Counted from the stretch's first letter, positions 31,646-42,779 are shown. The stretch is DNA of 64,000 bases from Branchipolynoe longqiensis (GCA_030323885.1 CM059187.1:121310593-121374592), one strand, 5' to 3'. Numbers and translations are program-made. Notes: a model not told the origin generated them from the letters alone.

Positions 31646-32000
31646 TTAAAGCTGCATAGTCTGATGAAATATCAAATTTTCAAAACCAAACCAATTATCT
31701 AGATTTGGTTTGACATATCTAACTTAGATACTGATGCACTTATTAAGCATTTGTTTCTGTGTAGAAGGCAATATTGAGTCATTTTAACAGAACATGTTAC
31801 TGCAGAAGTCTATGGTGTCAGAGTTTTGGCAAGCTTGCCAAAACTAATATCCGATGTTTGCACTCAAAATATCTCAAAAGATTTCCATTTAAAATAAAAG
31901 TAACTTTGAACTAATGTAAAGTAGATACTAGTGATCGATCTAATATAGTTATCTCAGAAAAAATACAGAAATTCAAAACCATCGGACTATGCAACTTTAA
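31646..32000 (+). mobile_element. TTAA-flanked MITE, complete copy
   Basis: TTAAAGCTGCATAGTCTGAT at left, ATCGGACTATGCAACTTTAA at right, same orientation as 22634. 585 bp from an inverted relative at 30718. Confidence 0.85.
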
Positions 32001-32140
32001 ATAAAGACGCTTTACAATAACAGCAACAACAACAACAACAACAACAAACAGTAACATCATACTTCCGCTTATGTTCCAAACCCATGTTTAATTAGGTAAA
32101 TATGACAGTTCTGTTCAAATCTGCTCTTCCCCCTCTCCCC

Positions 32141-32468
32141 ACCGGCCGCGGTGGCCGAATCGCTATAGCGCAGGCCACGTGTGCAGAAGGTTAGGAGTTC
32201 GGTTCCAGGTCAAGTCCAACCATTGAGTTATACAATTGATGCTGGCCTGGTGCTCGGCATTACTAGGATAGGGCAATGACTGGTTAGCTCAGTGTCAGGA
32301 TAATGTGACTGAGTGGGATATCGGGTCATGTTGCCAGCAGCCTGATCTCCCAGTGGGGCAGCACTATGAAGAAGTCATGAGTGCGCATTGTCACAAGTCA
32401 TTACCTGTCTTGATAAGTGATATGACCTTTAATGTTGCCAGGACGTAAAACTCCAATAACCAACCAAT
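32141..32468 (+). mobile_element. SINE-A, full length, plus strand
   Basis: Head GCGGTGGCCGAATCGCTATA, GGAGTTCGGTTCCAGGTCAA B box, body, tail GTTGCCAGGACGTAAAACTC. Confidence 0.92.
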
Positions 32469-32711
32469 CCCCCTCTCCTCAGAGTTCAAATCTCGCTAAC
32501 CCAGTCCTTATCCGGCTAAGTCTCTCGCCTGACCGGATTCAATGATGAGGCGAGTCTAAAGGTGTCGCCTACACTAGTTATATTAGCTGAGTAGATAACG
32601 CTGATAAGGTCGGCATCAGACTAGACTCTTTGTGATACTTTAGATGAGCTTTGTGTAAACTGTTGGCACACTAGTCAAAATATCACATTGGTGTGTAGCA
32701 GTAATAGAACA

Positions 32712-33110
32712 CGGACAGTACCAGCTGTCCTCGACTGTGGAAGATTATGTAGGGACTGGTAATATGTTAGGAGGGGTACCGTGGTAGGTTATGTACTGAC
32801 TTATGTTAGGAGGGGCACTGTGGTAGATTATGTAAGGACCGTTAATATGTTCGGAGTGGTACTGTGGTAGATTATGTATATATAAGGAGCGTTAATATGT
32901 TAGGAGTGGTACTGTGGTAGATTATGTGAGGAGCGTTAATATGTTAGGAGTGGTACTGTGGTAGATTGTGTAAGGACCGTTAATATGTTAGGAGTGGTAC
33001 TGTGGTAGATTGTGTAAAGACCGTTAATAATAATATGTTACTATTGTCCATTAGGAGTGGTACTGTGGTAGATTATGTAAGGGTCGTTAATATACTGTGG
33101 TAGATCACTA
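32712..33110. repeat. 44-bp minisatellite, about 9 units
   Basis: Unit TTAGGAGTGGTACTGTGGTA + GATTATGTAAGGACCGTTAA + TATG, with small insertions (TATATA near 32880, extra ATAATA near 33030). Confidence 0.9.
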
Positions 33111-33522
33111 TTATGTAACTTTGGCATCACCTATCCTGTGGTCATATGTATATATGCATTTAAAATGCTTACATATATGTATGCATACAGGGAGATATAT
33201 AATTCTAAGTAAAGATTTCAATTGCCGATTTGTTGTAAGAATGTATTTTGCATAAGTATAATTTTTTATTTAAATGTAACATCGGTTGCTCGGTGTGAAG
33301 ATCACCCCCTTGGGAAGCCATACAATACCTTACTACATGTTTGTCGTTAAATAAAACTCAAAACTCGAGATGCGGATCGCCTAACATGGCCAGTGCAATA
33401 GCTTCACACTGTAAGTTCGATGTGCCCTGATGCCCCTGGGCACTGCCTGAGCCATAACCATCTGACAAGTGGTGAGGTATGACGGGAGGCGGGAGCAGCT
33501 GGGGTGGTGGCGGTGGTGCGGG

Positions 33523-33541
33523 TGGCGCCCCCTGGTAGGCG
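33523..33541 (+). promoter_or_regulatory. CTCF-like motif
   Basis: TGGCGCCCCCTGGTAGGCG is close to the canonical vertebrate CTCF core in its GCGCCCCCTGGTGG orientation. It sits in a GC-rich 140-bp island (33480-33620). Motif match only. Confidence 0.4.
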
Positions 33542-33774
33542 GAAGTGGTGCGGAACCAGTGGAAAGGGAGATTCCAGTTCCGGTTAGCGAGTGCTCACGG
33601 AACTACCTGGCCAGGTAGGAACTGCTCCATTGGCATGTTTAAGGTATGTGCTATGATACATGATTGAGCCTGTGAACATAAATAGTGTAGAAGACACTGA
33701 ATAATGGGGCTAGGCTGTATCGTCGGTCAGCAGAGCTGGATCGGCGGTTAGCTAGACTGCACTGGCGGTAAAGC

Positions 33775-34730
33775 CGGGTTGTGTGTACTGGTGGTGAGCC
33801 GAGTTGTGTGTCCTGTTGGTCAGCCGAGTTGTGTGTACTGGTGGTGAGCTGGGTTGTGTGTACTGGCAGGGAGCCGGGTTGTATGTACTGGTGGTGAGCC
33901 GGGTTGTGTGTACTGGTGGTGAGCTGGGTTGTGTGTACTGGCAGGGATCCGGGTTGTATGTACTGGTGGTGAGCCGAGTTGTGTGTACTGGTGGTGAGCT
34001 GGGTTGTGTGTACTGGCAGGGAGCCAGGTTGTATGTACTGGTGGTGAGCCAGGTTGTGTGTACTGGTGGTGAGCCGGGTTGTGTGTTCTGGTGGTGAGCC
34101 GTGTTGTGTGCACTGGCAGTGAGCCGGGTTGTGTGTACTGGTGATGAGCTAGGTTGTGTGTACTGGTGATGAGCTGGGTTGTGTGCACTGGCAGTGAGCC
34201 GGGTTGTATGTACTGGTGATGAGCTGGGTTGTGTGTACTGGCGGTGAGCCGGGTTGTGTGAACTGGCAGTGAGCCGGGTTGTGTGTACTGGTGGTGAGCT
34301 GGGCTGTGTGTACTGGCGGTGAGCCGGGTTGTGCATACTGATGGTGAGCCAGGTTGTGTGTACTGGCAGTGAGCCGGGTTGTGTTAACTGGTGGTGAGCC
34401 GGGTTGTGTGTACTGGTGGTGAGCTGGGTTGTGTGTATTGGTGGTGATCCGGGTTGTGTGTACTGACAACATGCCAGGTTGTGCGTACTGATGGTGAGCC
34501 GAGTTGTCTGTACTGACAGCATGCCAGGTTGTGTGTACTGACAGAAGGTCAGGTTTTGTGTACTGACAGCAGGTCGGTTTATGTGTACTGACAGCAGGTC
34601 GGGGTGTGTCTACTGACAGCAGGTCGGGGTGTGTGTACAGACAGCAGGTTAGGGTGTGTACTGACAGTGAGCCAGAGTGTGTGTACTGACAGTGAGCCAG
34701 GTTGTAGTTATCTGGATTGTAGTAACTTGT
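33775..34730. repeat. 25-bp minisatellite, about 38 units
   Basis: Unit GGTGAGCCGGGTTGTGTGTA + CTGGT, with CAGGGAGCC, GATGAGCT and GACAGCAGGTC variants clustering by position. As 25 is not a multiple of 3, the reading frame cycles every 75 bp. Overlapping minus-strand frames (up to 269 codons, HTTRLTTST-like) stay open only because the unit lacks stops in all phases. Confidence 0.93.
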
Positions 34731-35145
34731 ACTGACAACAAACTGAGCTATACTAACACTACGAGTCAGATTAGCTGCACCAGGGAGCAGGATAGAGATA
34801 CTGATGATCTCACTGTGAAGCCGGTACTGATGAATAATCAATATCATGTTAGCCATAGATGGACGGCTGATTGCAATTAGGCGGAGTATTAGATGAATAC
34901 TACTTTTCCATAGAGCATGCGCAGTGAGCCGCTTGCTGCCCACATTAGTTCTTGCCACTGCTATCAGAAGCCATGCTTGTGGTGTATATATATACTACAA
35001 CTTATACAACATTTTTCCGTAAAGCATGTTGCACTGTCAGATGCTATCCATAACACTAGTTCATTGACTATTGTCCGAGGGCAGGTTTGGGGTGGAATAG
35101 TGTTGGTATAGTGTTAGAAACATTCGGCTAATAACATGAGTTAGT

Positions 35146-35486
35146 ACCAGACACGGTGGTCAAAGCAGTGGAGCGCAGACTTCCCATGTGGAAGGTCGGG
35201 AGTTCAATTCCCAGTCAATTCCCAGTCGAGTCAAACCAATGACTTATCAAATTGATACTTGTCGCTTCCTAGCCTGGTGTTTAGCATTAATGCTAGGATA
35301 TGACGAGGACTGGTTAGCTCAGTATCACTATCAGGATAATGTAACTGACTGGGATATCATATCATGTCATTGTGTTGGTGGCCTGGGCTCCCAATGGTGG
35401 AGCACTATAAAGTCACCATGAGTGTGCACTGGCAACAATTAAGGTCATATCAGAACGTAAAACTCTGACAAACAAACAAACAAACG
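35146..35486 (+). mobile_element. SINE-A, full length, plus strand
   Basis: Head CGGTGGTCAAAGCAGTGGAG, B-box segment duplicated (CAATTCCCAGTC twice), full body, tail GGTCATATCAGAACGTAAAA with (CAAA)n. A 9-bp target duplication TGAGTTAGT at 35137-35145 and 35487-35495. Confidence 0.92.
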
Positions 35487-35508
35487 TGAGTTAGTTCTTG
35501 AGGCTGAA

Positions 35509-35655
<147 letters not shown>

Positions 35656-35699
35656 TGACTGCCCGTGAATGTGTGTATTATGACGTGTGTGTGCGTGTG

Positions 35700-36290
35700 C
35701 GCGTATTTATGTCCTAAACTACCTGGCCGCCCCAGTTGAGTTGTGCAAGCACTCTACATACCCTTACGGTCATTTACGCAATGCCGCCTCCCTAGCCTTA
35801 TTATAGTGGTCTGTGAGTTGTGGACTACACTCGCCTTGGTCACAGGGTTGCCATAGCAACAGAGGAGGGTGGTGGGGGGGGGGGGTGATGGTGATGGGGC
35901 AACCTCGCTAGCTCTTGCCACTTTGGTCTATCTAATCTAATTATCGGTTAATTACAGTAATTGAGTTTGTGGGCACTGATGTGGATATTATTTATATAAC
36001 ATTAACAGTGTAGTATGTGTATAAATAAAAGAGGTCATACCTCGTGGTCAATGGAGGAAATGCATGACCAGTGTGGTCGCCATGAGGCATGACCCCTTTT
36101 TTTATATTATAGTTTGGCGAAGTAGTAGAGTAGTCCTTGGTGTAAATGACTCCTGTGGTGGGCAGACAATTTTTCAATGAGCAAACTTTCTGTGTTTTAT
36201 GTTATTATTCGCCCCCCCCCATGAGAGGTGACCTGCTAGGTTAGGACACCATTGATCTCAATGCAGAGTTGTCCGTTGAAGACAGGTACT
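35700..36290. other. No recognisable gene
   Basis: Mixed single-copy sequence with a G run (35876-35886) and a C run (36212-36220). No coding-like frame above background. Confidence 0.45.
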
Positions 36291-36295
36291 AACGG

Positions 36296-36866
36296 ACAGG
36301 ATGGCCGAATCGGTAAGAGCACTGACTAGCTTCCCGTTGTGGGAGCTCATATGGTCGAACCTGACCAGAGTCAAACCAATGACTTACTAAATTAATACGT
36401 GTCACTACCTAGCCTGGTGTTTGGCATTAATAGGATAGGGCAAGGATTGGTTTGTTGAGTATTATAGGATAATGTGACTGCGTGGCATATCATGTCATGG
36501 TGCTGACAACCTGGTCTTCCAGTGAGGCAGCACTATAGAATTTCCATGAGTATGCACTGTCACAAGTCAGTGCCTGTCCTGATATGTTGTTGTTTTACGT
36601 CCTAGCAACATCTAAGGTCATATCAGGACGGGTACCGACTTGTGACAGTGCGCACTCATGGCGACTTTATAGTGCTGCCCCACTGGAAGATCAGGCCATC
36701 AGCACCATGACCTGATATCCCACTCAGTCACATTATCCTGACACTGAGCCAACCAGTCCTTGCCCTATCCTAATAATGCCGAGCGCCAGGCTAGGAAGCA
36801 ACAAGTATCAATTTCTAAGTCATTAGTTTGACTCGACCAGGGTGTCCTGATATGACCTTATATGTT
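36296..36866 (+). mobile_element. SINE-A, plus strand, host of a nested SINE
   Basis: Head GGATGGCCGAATCGGTAAGA to TGTCCTGATATG at 36586. It is interrupted by a minus-strand SINE and resumes at 36843 with TGTCCTGATATGACCTTATA. A third SINE abuts its tail. Confidence 0.9.
36587..36842 (-). mobile_element. SINE-A, head-truncated, inserted in another SINE-A
   Basis: Inverted tail TTGTTGTTTTACGTCCTAGC to GACTCGACCAGGG; the tRNA head is missing. A perfect 12-bp duplication TGTCCTGATATG at 36575-36586 and 36843-36854 shows a true insertion of a 5'-truncated copy. Confidence 0.95.
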
Positions 36867-37156
36867 TGGTTGTTGGAGTATTATGTCCTGGCAACATCTA
36901 AGGTCATATCAGGATGGATACCGTCATAGTGCACATTTGTGGTGACGTTATATTGTTTCCCCACTGGGAGACTAGGCCACCAGCACCATGACCTGATATC
37001 TCACTCAGTCACATTATCCTGATACTGAGCCAACCAGTCCTTGCCCTATCCGAATAATGCCAAGCACCTGGCTAGGAAATGACAAGAATCAATTTTGAAG
37101 TCCCACGATCTACCAAAACCAAAATGATCAACTCATTCGGCTATCCCGTCTAGACC
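36867..37156 (-). mobile_element. SINE-A, minus strand, at the tail of the host SINE
   Basis: GGTTGTTGGAGTATTATGTC through the body to ACTCATTCGGCTATCCCGTC; a deletion removes part of the head around 37099. Its outer end meets the A/C-only tract. Confidence 0.88.
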
Positions 37157-37157
37157 C

Positions 37158-37649
37158 AGACACCAACAACCCAACAAACAAACACACAACCAACACAACA
37201 AAAAAAAAAACCCAAAAAAAAAACAAAACACAACCAAAAACCCCAAAACACCCCCCAAACAACACAAAACACACAAAACACACAAAACACAAACACCAAA
37301 CAAAACAAAAAAAACACCACAAAAACAAACAACACAAACAAAAAAACACAACAAAACCCACACACCAACACCAAACAAACCCACAAACACAAAAAACACA
37401 CAAAAACACCAACCCCCCACAAACACACCCAAACCACCAAACACAACCAAACACAACCCCAACCCAACAAACACCCCAAACAAAACACACACAAAACCCC
37501 AAAAACAACAACCAAAACCCAAACAAAACACACAAAAAACCAAAAAACAAACAAACACCCCCCCCACACAACAAACCACAAACCCCACACACCACCACAA
37601 AAACACAAAACCACACCCACCAAACACAACAAAACACCCCCACCCCCAC
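37158..37649. repeat. A/C-only tract, about 490 bp
   Basis: Plus strand has only A and C from about 37158 to CCCCCACAAG at 37648. Irregular, no fixed period. Minus-strand open frames of 170-208 codons rich in Cys/Val/Phe/Gly/Leu follow from the two-letter composition. It takes the place of the left end of the MITE that begins at 37650. Confidence 0.92.
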
Positions 37650-38057
37650 AAGTTTTGAACATGCACAAAACTTGTACTGGACACCGCCGGACTGAAATGG
37701 CCGTTTTAGGTCCGAATAGTACGTTTTGTCCGTTTCATGTCCGGTACCCATCAATTAGGTCTCCTGTTTGCTTCCTGCCAAGTCCGTTGACAGTGGGTTT
37801 TTTTGTTTAAAAAAAAAAATAATTTATTGCGGGAATTCGGTCAGTATATGTTTTCAGCGTGTCCGTGAACAATCCGGTACATCCGTTTGACATTCGGTTG
37901 TCATCCGGTGGATATTCGTTAATGTACGTTCCTTGTCCGTTTAGCATTCGTTTCATCCGGTACATTTCGGTACATTTTGATACCGAACACCACCGGACTA
38001 GAAAATTCTTTGCGCGGTGGTGTCCGGTACTCAGTCCGGTGAGGTGTGACTGGGCCT
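37650..38057. mobile_element. TTA-flanked MITE, TCCGGT-word family, left end lost
   Basis: The right end CCGGTGAGGTGTGACTGGGC then CT meets TTA (38058-38060). The interior (AAGTTTTGAACATGCACAAA, CGAACACCACCGGACTAGA) matches the complete relative at 57710-58105. The left inverted end is replaced by the A/C-only tract. Confidence 0.78.
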
Positions 38058-38069
38058 TTAGTAACTAAC

Positions 38070-38352
38070 TATAACATTTTCGAAACCAAAACACTTTTGG
38101 AGATGTAATTCTACATCTCAAACTTAGGTACTGATACACTTATTAAGCATTTATCGCTGCATCTAAAGGATGTGCTAAGTCTATTTAATGGAAGATGAAG
38201 TTTATGTCAGAATGTTGACGTGCAATCCAAAATTAATGTTGCCTATTTAGACTTCAAATATCTCCACATTTAGCCATTATGATAAGTTACTTCAAACTAA
38301 TGTATGGTAGATTATAACGATCAACCTTATACAATTATCTATAAAAAACCAT
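38070..38352 (+). mobile_element. TTAA-type MITE, left part, interrupted by a SINE
   Basis: TTTTCGAAACCAAAACACTT, GATACACTTATTAAGCATTT, TAGATTATAACGATCAACCT match the copy at 22634. The right end (AACCATCAGACTGCAACTTT, TTAA at 38632-38635) follows after a SINE. Confidence 0.78.
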
Positions 38353-38585
38353 TAACCAGACGGGATGGCCGAATGAGTTAGAGTGTCCGTCTCCTGTGTT
38401 GGTAGATCATGGGATCGTGCGTTCGAATCCTGGTCGAGTCAAACCAATGACTTAAAAATTGATACTTGTCGCTTCTTAACCAGGCGCTCGGCATTATTAG
38501 GATAGGGCAAGGAGCAGTGGAATGAGGAAGACCAGTCGTCTGCGACTGAAATTTCCCCTGCTTAAACTACTAATGTACAACAACA
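38353..38585 (+). mobile_element. SINE-A head with an alternative 3' domain
   Basis: Normal head and first body (GGGATGGCCGAATGAGTTAG .. AGGATAGGGCAAGGA), then GCAGTGGAATGAGGAAGACC and AAATTTCCCCTGCTTAA instead of the usual body. The same alternative domain appears inverted at about 46010-46092 and 58240-58330, so it is a subfamily and not a single rearrangement. Confidence 0.8.
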
Positions 38586-38597
38586 AAACACCCAAAA

Positions 38598-38635
38598 CAT
38601 GGCAGAAATTCAGAACCATCAGACTGCAACTTTAA
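38598..38635 (+). mobile_element. TTAA-type MITE, right end
   Basis: CATGGCAGAAATTCAGAACC then ATCAGACTGCAACTTTAA: the terminus belonging to the MITE at 38070. Confidence 0.75.
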
Positions 38636-38649
38636 GGTGAAATGGCTAG

Positions 38650-38712
38650 TCACAAGATGGTACCCATCCTGATATGACCTTAGATGTTGCTAGGGCGTAA
38701 AACGCCCAAGAA
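38650..38712 (+). mobile_element. SINE-A 3' fragment, plus strand
   Basis: GTCACAAGATGGTACCCATC, CTGATATGACCTTAGATGTT, GCTAGGGCGTAAAA. Confidence 0.82.
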
Positions 38713-38763
38713 TCAAACTCTCTGTCCCTTCTTTACCTCATACACATTTTCGCCCTCCCCTGT

Positions 38764-39060
38764 CAGTGTAAGTACACTCGCATACGGGAGATTGGGAGTT
38801 TGGTTCCCAGTCGAGTCAAACTGATGACTTATAAAATTGATACTTAGCACTTCGTAGCCTGGCACTCGGCATTAATATGAGAAGGCAAGGACTGGTTAGC
38901 TCAGTGTCAGGATAATGTGACTGGGTGGGATATTGGGTCATGGTGCCTTCGGACTGATTTCCCAGTGGGGCAGCACTATAAAGCCGCCATGAGTGTGCAC
39001 AGTCACAAGTCGGTACCTGTCCTGATATGACCAGCATGTAAAACTCCAACAACCAACCAG
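38764..39060 (+). mobile_element. SINE-A, head-truncated, plus strand
   Basis: Starts inside the tRNA-like region (GGGAGTTTGGTTCCCAGTCG), complete body, tail CCAGCATGTAAAACTCCAAC. Confidence 0.9.
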
Positions 39061-39149
39061 CTAACCAACTCTGTAAGTTCACACGCTCTCACATACACCC
39101 TGGCTCTCTCTCTCTCTATTTGTTACACGTAGATACTATAACTATAAGC

Positions 39150-39162
39150 ACACACACACACA

Positions 39163-39224
<62 letters not shown>
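39150..39224. repeat. (CA)n microsatellite
   Basis: About 36 CA units with one CATA interruption. Confidence 0.95.
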
Positions 39225-39226
<2 letters not shown>

Positions 39227-39469
39227 GGGTGGGGAACAGCATCCTCTGTGTGCAAGTTTGCTGAGGTGTGTCATCAATGGATCCTTGGCGAACACTCCCA
39301 CAGAGACACCGCAGTTACCAACAATTCAACGAACAATTTCGCCAAATTTAATGGCATCATGTGTTCATCAGTCCCCCCCCCCCAAATCCACATTACCCTC
39401 TCTATAATTCTGCCAATGAATCATGTGGCAGGCAGTGTCTGTAGAATCATGTGGTGGGCGGGGGGGGGG

Positions 39470-39632
39470 GGGGTGAGTGAGTGGTTGATTGCGTAAGTGA
39501 GCGATTGAGCAAGTGACTTGATTTGGTGAATGAGTGACTGAGTAAGTGACTGAGTGAGTAAGTGAGTGAGTGACTGAGTGAGTGAGCGAGCGAGTGACTG
39601 AGTGAGCGAGTGAGTGAGTGATGTGGGAGTGG
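39470..39632. repeat. GTGA/GTGACTGA minisatellite
   Basis: GAGTGAGT, GACTGAGT and GAGCGAGC words. In opposite orientation it resembles the CACTCACT arrays at 2600, 52100 and 52770. Confidence 0.88.
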
Positions 39633-39687
39633 GTCGGTTGGTTGATTGTTGGAGTTTTACGTCCTGCAACATCTAAGGTCATAACGG
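39633..39687 (-). mobile_element. SINE-A 3' tail fragment, minus strand
   Basis: TTGATTGTTGGAGTTTTACG, TCCTGCAACATCTAAGGTCA: tail only. Confidence 0.82.
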
Positions 39688-39989
39688 AAGGATTGGGTGA
39701 ATTCTTTGTAAATATGTCAATGTTAGCATGTGTGCCAAAGAGTGGACGGTGGTAAAACACACACGCACCACTCCTACCTGTAACAACTAGCACCGTGTAT
39801 TGTCTGCCTGTCATGGCCGCCCACTTTGCCACTTGTTTCTTTGCTCTTCTCTTTTGTTTTGTTTGCGTCATGAATATGAGTAATTCTTTGGGGGAGAAGT
39901 GCGACTAATCAAATATTAAAATAGATAACTGTATTCTTATTTTTTAAAGGTAAATCTGTTTCACATAATTTCTCCTTAATTGGTATTTT

Positions 39990-40530
39990 TTTTAAAGTGA
40001 CCAAACCTTTATTTATTTATTTTACACATGTCCCTTTTCATCCTTATATCGCCTCAGATCTTTCTAGGACAATGCTCTACCCCACTGCCCTCAACTCCTC
40101 CCCTTTTAAAGGACAAAACTTGTATTTTTTTATTTATTTATTTATTTTACACATGTCCCTTTTCGTTGTTATATCGACTCAGATTTTTCTAGGACAACCC
40201 TCTATCCCCCACCCCCTCAACCCCCTTTTAAATGACAAAACTTGTATTTATTTATTTTACTCATGTCCCTTTTCATCCTTATATCGCCTCATATCTTTCT
40301 AAGACAACCCTCTTCCCCCCATTTTATTTTAAACGGCAAAACTTGTATTTATTTATTTTACACATGTCCTTTTTCGTCTATATTTCGCCTCAGATCTTTC
40401 TAGGACAACTTTCTACCCACCAATTCCCCCTTTTAAACGACAAAATCTGTATTTATTTATTTGACACGTCTGTTACTGCCGTGATGTGACCCCATATCTT
40501 TCTAAGACTACCCCGTCATCCCAATCATTT
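39990..40530. repeat. Tandem repeat, unit 100-125 bp, five copies
   Basis: TTTATTTATTTTACACATGT begins each unit (about 40008, 40133, 40243, 40344, 40447). It is followed by CCCTTTTC, TATATCGCCTCAGATCTTTC, TAGGACAAC, a C-rich spacer and TTTTAAA.GACAAAACTTGTA. Length varies in the C-rich spacer. Confidence 0.9.
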
Positions 40531-41080
40531 TGTAACTTTTGCAAGGCAAATAATTCAATATGTTGGTACTCTCAGTCATTTACCAAGGACAAACCTATTT
40601 AATTTCAATGTGCAGGTATGTATTTGACTTCTTTCTTAAATAAAGGGTGACAATTCATTGCAGTGACACACTTGATACAGTTTCTTCATCTTCAGTTAAA
40701 TAAACAGGAAATTGATATTTGCTCTTAAGCGTTTACCTGACAAGCTGAGACTAACTCAACCGTATCAGTTACTTTGTATTTAACAAAGACCTTTTTCTCA
40801 GACTTTTTATTTCTTGACGAATCGCAGTATCAAATTTACCTCCTCTACCCCCCCCCCCCCACACACACACACACACTCCCACACATGGCAAAATGAGGAT
40901 AATACCCTCTGTGTGTAGTCAGTAAATATCCTTTTATATAAGGCTAATTCTTCAATTCTCAACCCGCCCTACTCATTTCTTTTGGGGGCCTTAGTGTTTT
41001 CTGATTACTTTTTTTAAAGCCCACTAAAAACTTCACGAATGAACAGAACCAACAGATCCGGTGTGGGTGGTTTATGCAGA
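40531..41080. other. No recognisable gene
   Basis: A/T-rich DNA with a C run followed by (CA)n at 40850-40876. No coding signal. Confidence 0.45.
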
Positions 41081-41426
41081 TTAAATGGTTGGTTAGTTGG
41101 CTGGAGTTTAAAATCCTGCCAACACCTAAAGTCATATCAGGATGGGTACCGACTTGTGACAGTGCACACTCATGGTGACTATAGTGCTGCCCCACTAGGA
41201 GACCAGGCCACCAGCGCCATGACCTGATATCCCATTCAGTCAAATTATTCTGACCATGAGCCAACCAGTCCTTTCCCTATCATAATAATGCAGAGCGCCT
41301 GGCTGGGAAGCGACAATTATCAATTTTTAAATCATTGGTTTGACTCGACCAGGGTTTGCAACTGTGGGTTCGAACCTGTGGGTTCAGATCTCACGATCTA
41401 CCAAAACGGGAGACGGACGATCAACT
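41081..41426 (-). mobile_element. SINE-A, full length, minus strand
   Basis: Inverted tail GTTGGCTGGAGTTTAAAATC through the inverted head (GGGTTCAGATCTCACGATCT, GGGAGACGGACGATCAAC). It lies tail-outward next to a plus-strand SINE-A. Confidence 0.92.
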
Positions 41427-41438
41427 CACTCTGGTAGA

Positions 41439-41769
41439 GAACCAGACGTGATGGCCGAATGAGTTAGAGCAATCGTCTTCCGTGTTGGTAGATCGTGGGC
41501 TCGTGGGTTCGAACCCTTGTAGAGTCAAACCAATGACTTAAAAATTAATACTTGTCGCTTCCTAGCCAGGCGCTCAGCATTATTAGGATAGGGCAAGTGT
41601 GAGGATAATGTGACTGAGTGGGATATTAGGTGATGATTCTGGCAGCCTGATCTTCCATTGGGGCAGCACTATAAAGTCGACATGAGTGCACATTGTCACA
41701 AATCAGTACCCGTCCTGTTATGACCTGAGATGTTGCTAGGACGTAAAGAACAACAACAAACAAACAAAA
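41439..41769 (+). mobile_element. SINE-A, full length, plus strand
   Basis: Head GTGATGGCCGAATGAGTTAG, GTGGGTTCGAACCCTTGTAG, body lacking the CTGGTTGGCTCAGT segment, tail TGCTAGGACGTAAAGAACAA. Target duplication CACTCTGGTAGA (41427-41438) and CACACTGGTAGA (41770-41781), one mismatch. Confidence 0.92.
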
Positions 41770-42049
41770 CACACTGGTAGATCTGGTTTGGGTGTTTTAA
41801 GCAGGTGAAATACATTATCACACAGACACACATACAACTCGCTAAAATCTGGCAAACCAGAGCATTGTAATCAGAGCAACATTGTATCACAGTGAGCATA
41901 GTTTCAAAGGACATGTTGATATCATTTGCGCGTCAAGCACTTAATTAAAACATCTCCGATAACCAGCCAGTAATGTTATTCTACGACAATCACGTGATCA
42001 CATACTGGCTCTGGGCCGAAATCTCTTGCTCCTTTCTCTTCTTACCATC

Positions 42050-42345
42050 GTCCCCCCCCCCCCTCTCTCGCTCTCTCTCTCTCTCGCTCTCTCTCTTCCC
42101 ACCCCTCTCTCCCTCTCCCTGCCTCTCTTCCCACCCCTCTCTCCCTCCCCCTGCCTCTCTCCCCCTCACTCCCTCCCTCTCCCTCGCTCCATCTCCCTCC
42201 CTCTCTCCCTGTCTCCCCCTCTCCCCCCTCTCTCTCCCTCCCCCTCTCTCCCCCTCTCTCCCTCCCCCTCTCTCCCCTCCCCCCATCATCTACCCTCTCC
42301 TCCCCCCCCTCTCTATTCTCTATACACACACACACACACATTCAC
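42050..42345. repeat. (CT)n / CCCTCTCTCC pyrimidine tract and (CA)n
   Basis: C/T-only for most of 250 bp, then ACACACACACACATTC. Arg/Glu/Gly and Ser/Leu/Pro frames are repeat translations. Confidence 0.9.
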
Positions 42346-42779
42346 ACGTACACCCTGCCACTACTGTTATTCTCCGACAATCACGTGTTGATCACACCCC
42401 GACTCTATGTCGATAAAACCGCCATCCCTCGCCGTTTTTCTCTCCCCCGCCCCTCACCACCCACACACACACCCACACGCACACAAACAAACGAGGTGTG
42501 TGATGAATTCGCTACGTTGTAAACGGCTACACAGAGCCGCATTGATGTTGAGCTTGTTTGTCCGGACGGCGCACAATCCACCAGTAAATAATAGCTATCC
42601 TCATTTGCACTCAAAAGAAAATATTCCACAAAAACATCCTCGAATCTAACAGGCCGATTGTTGGCAGACAATACATATAATATCGACACACCTGAATACA
42701 GACCACTTCTTTGCGAGTCTCATCGGGCTTGGTGTACACTCTCTTATTCTCCATCGTATTCCTCGACTCCCGATCATCC

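Noticed and set aside
33752..34958. 256- and 269-codon minus frames (HTTRLTTSTHNP-like)
   Set aside because: 25-bp repeat read in rotating phase. All phases lack stops, so openness carries no coding information.
37128..37754. 208-codon minus frame that looks hydrophobic and membrane-like
   Set aside because: Same artefact of two-letter composition; not a membrane protein.
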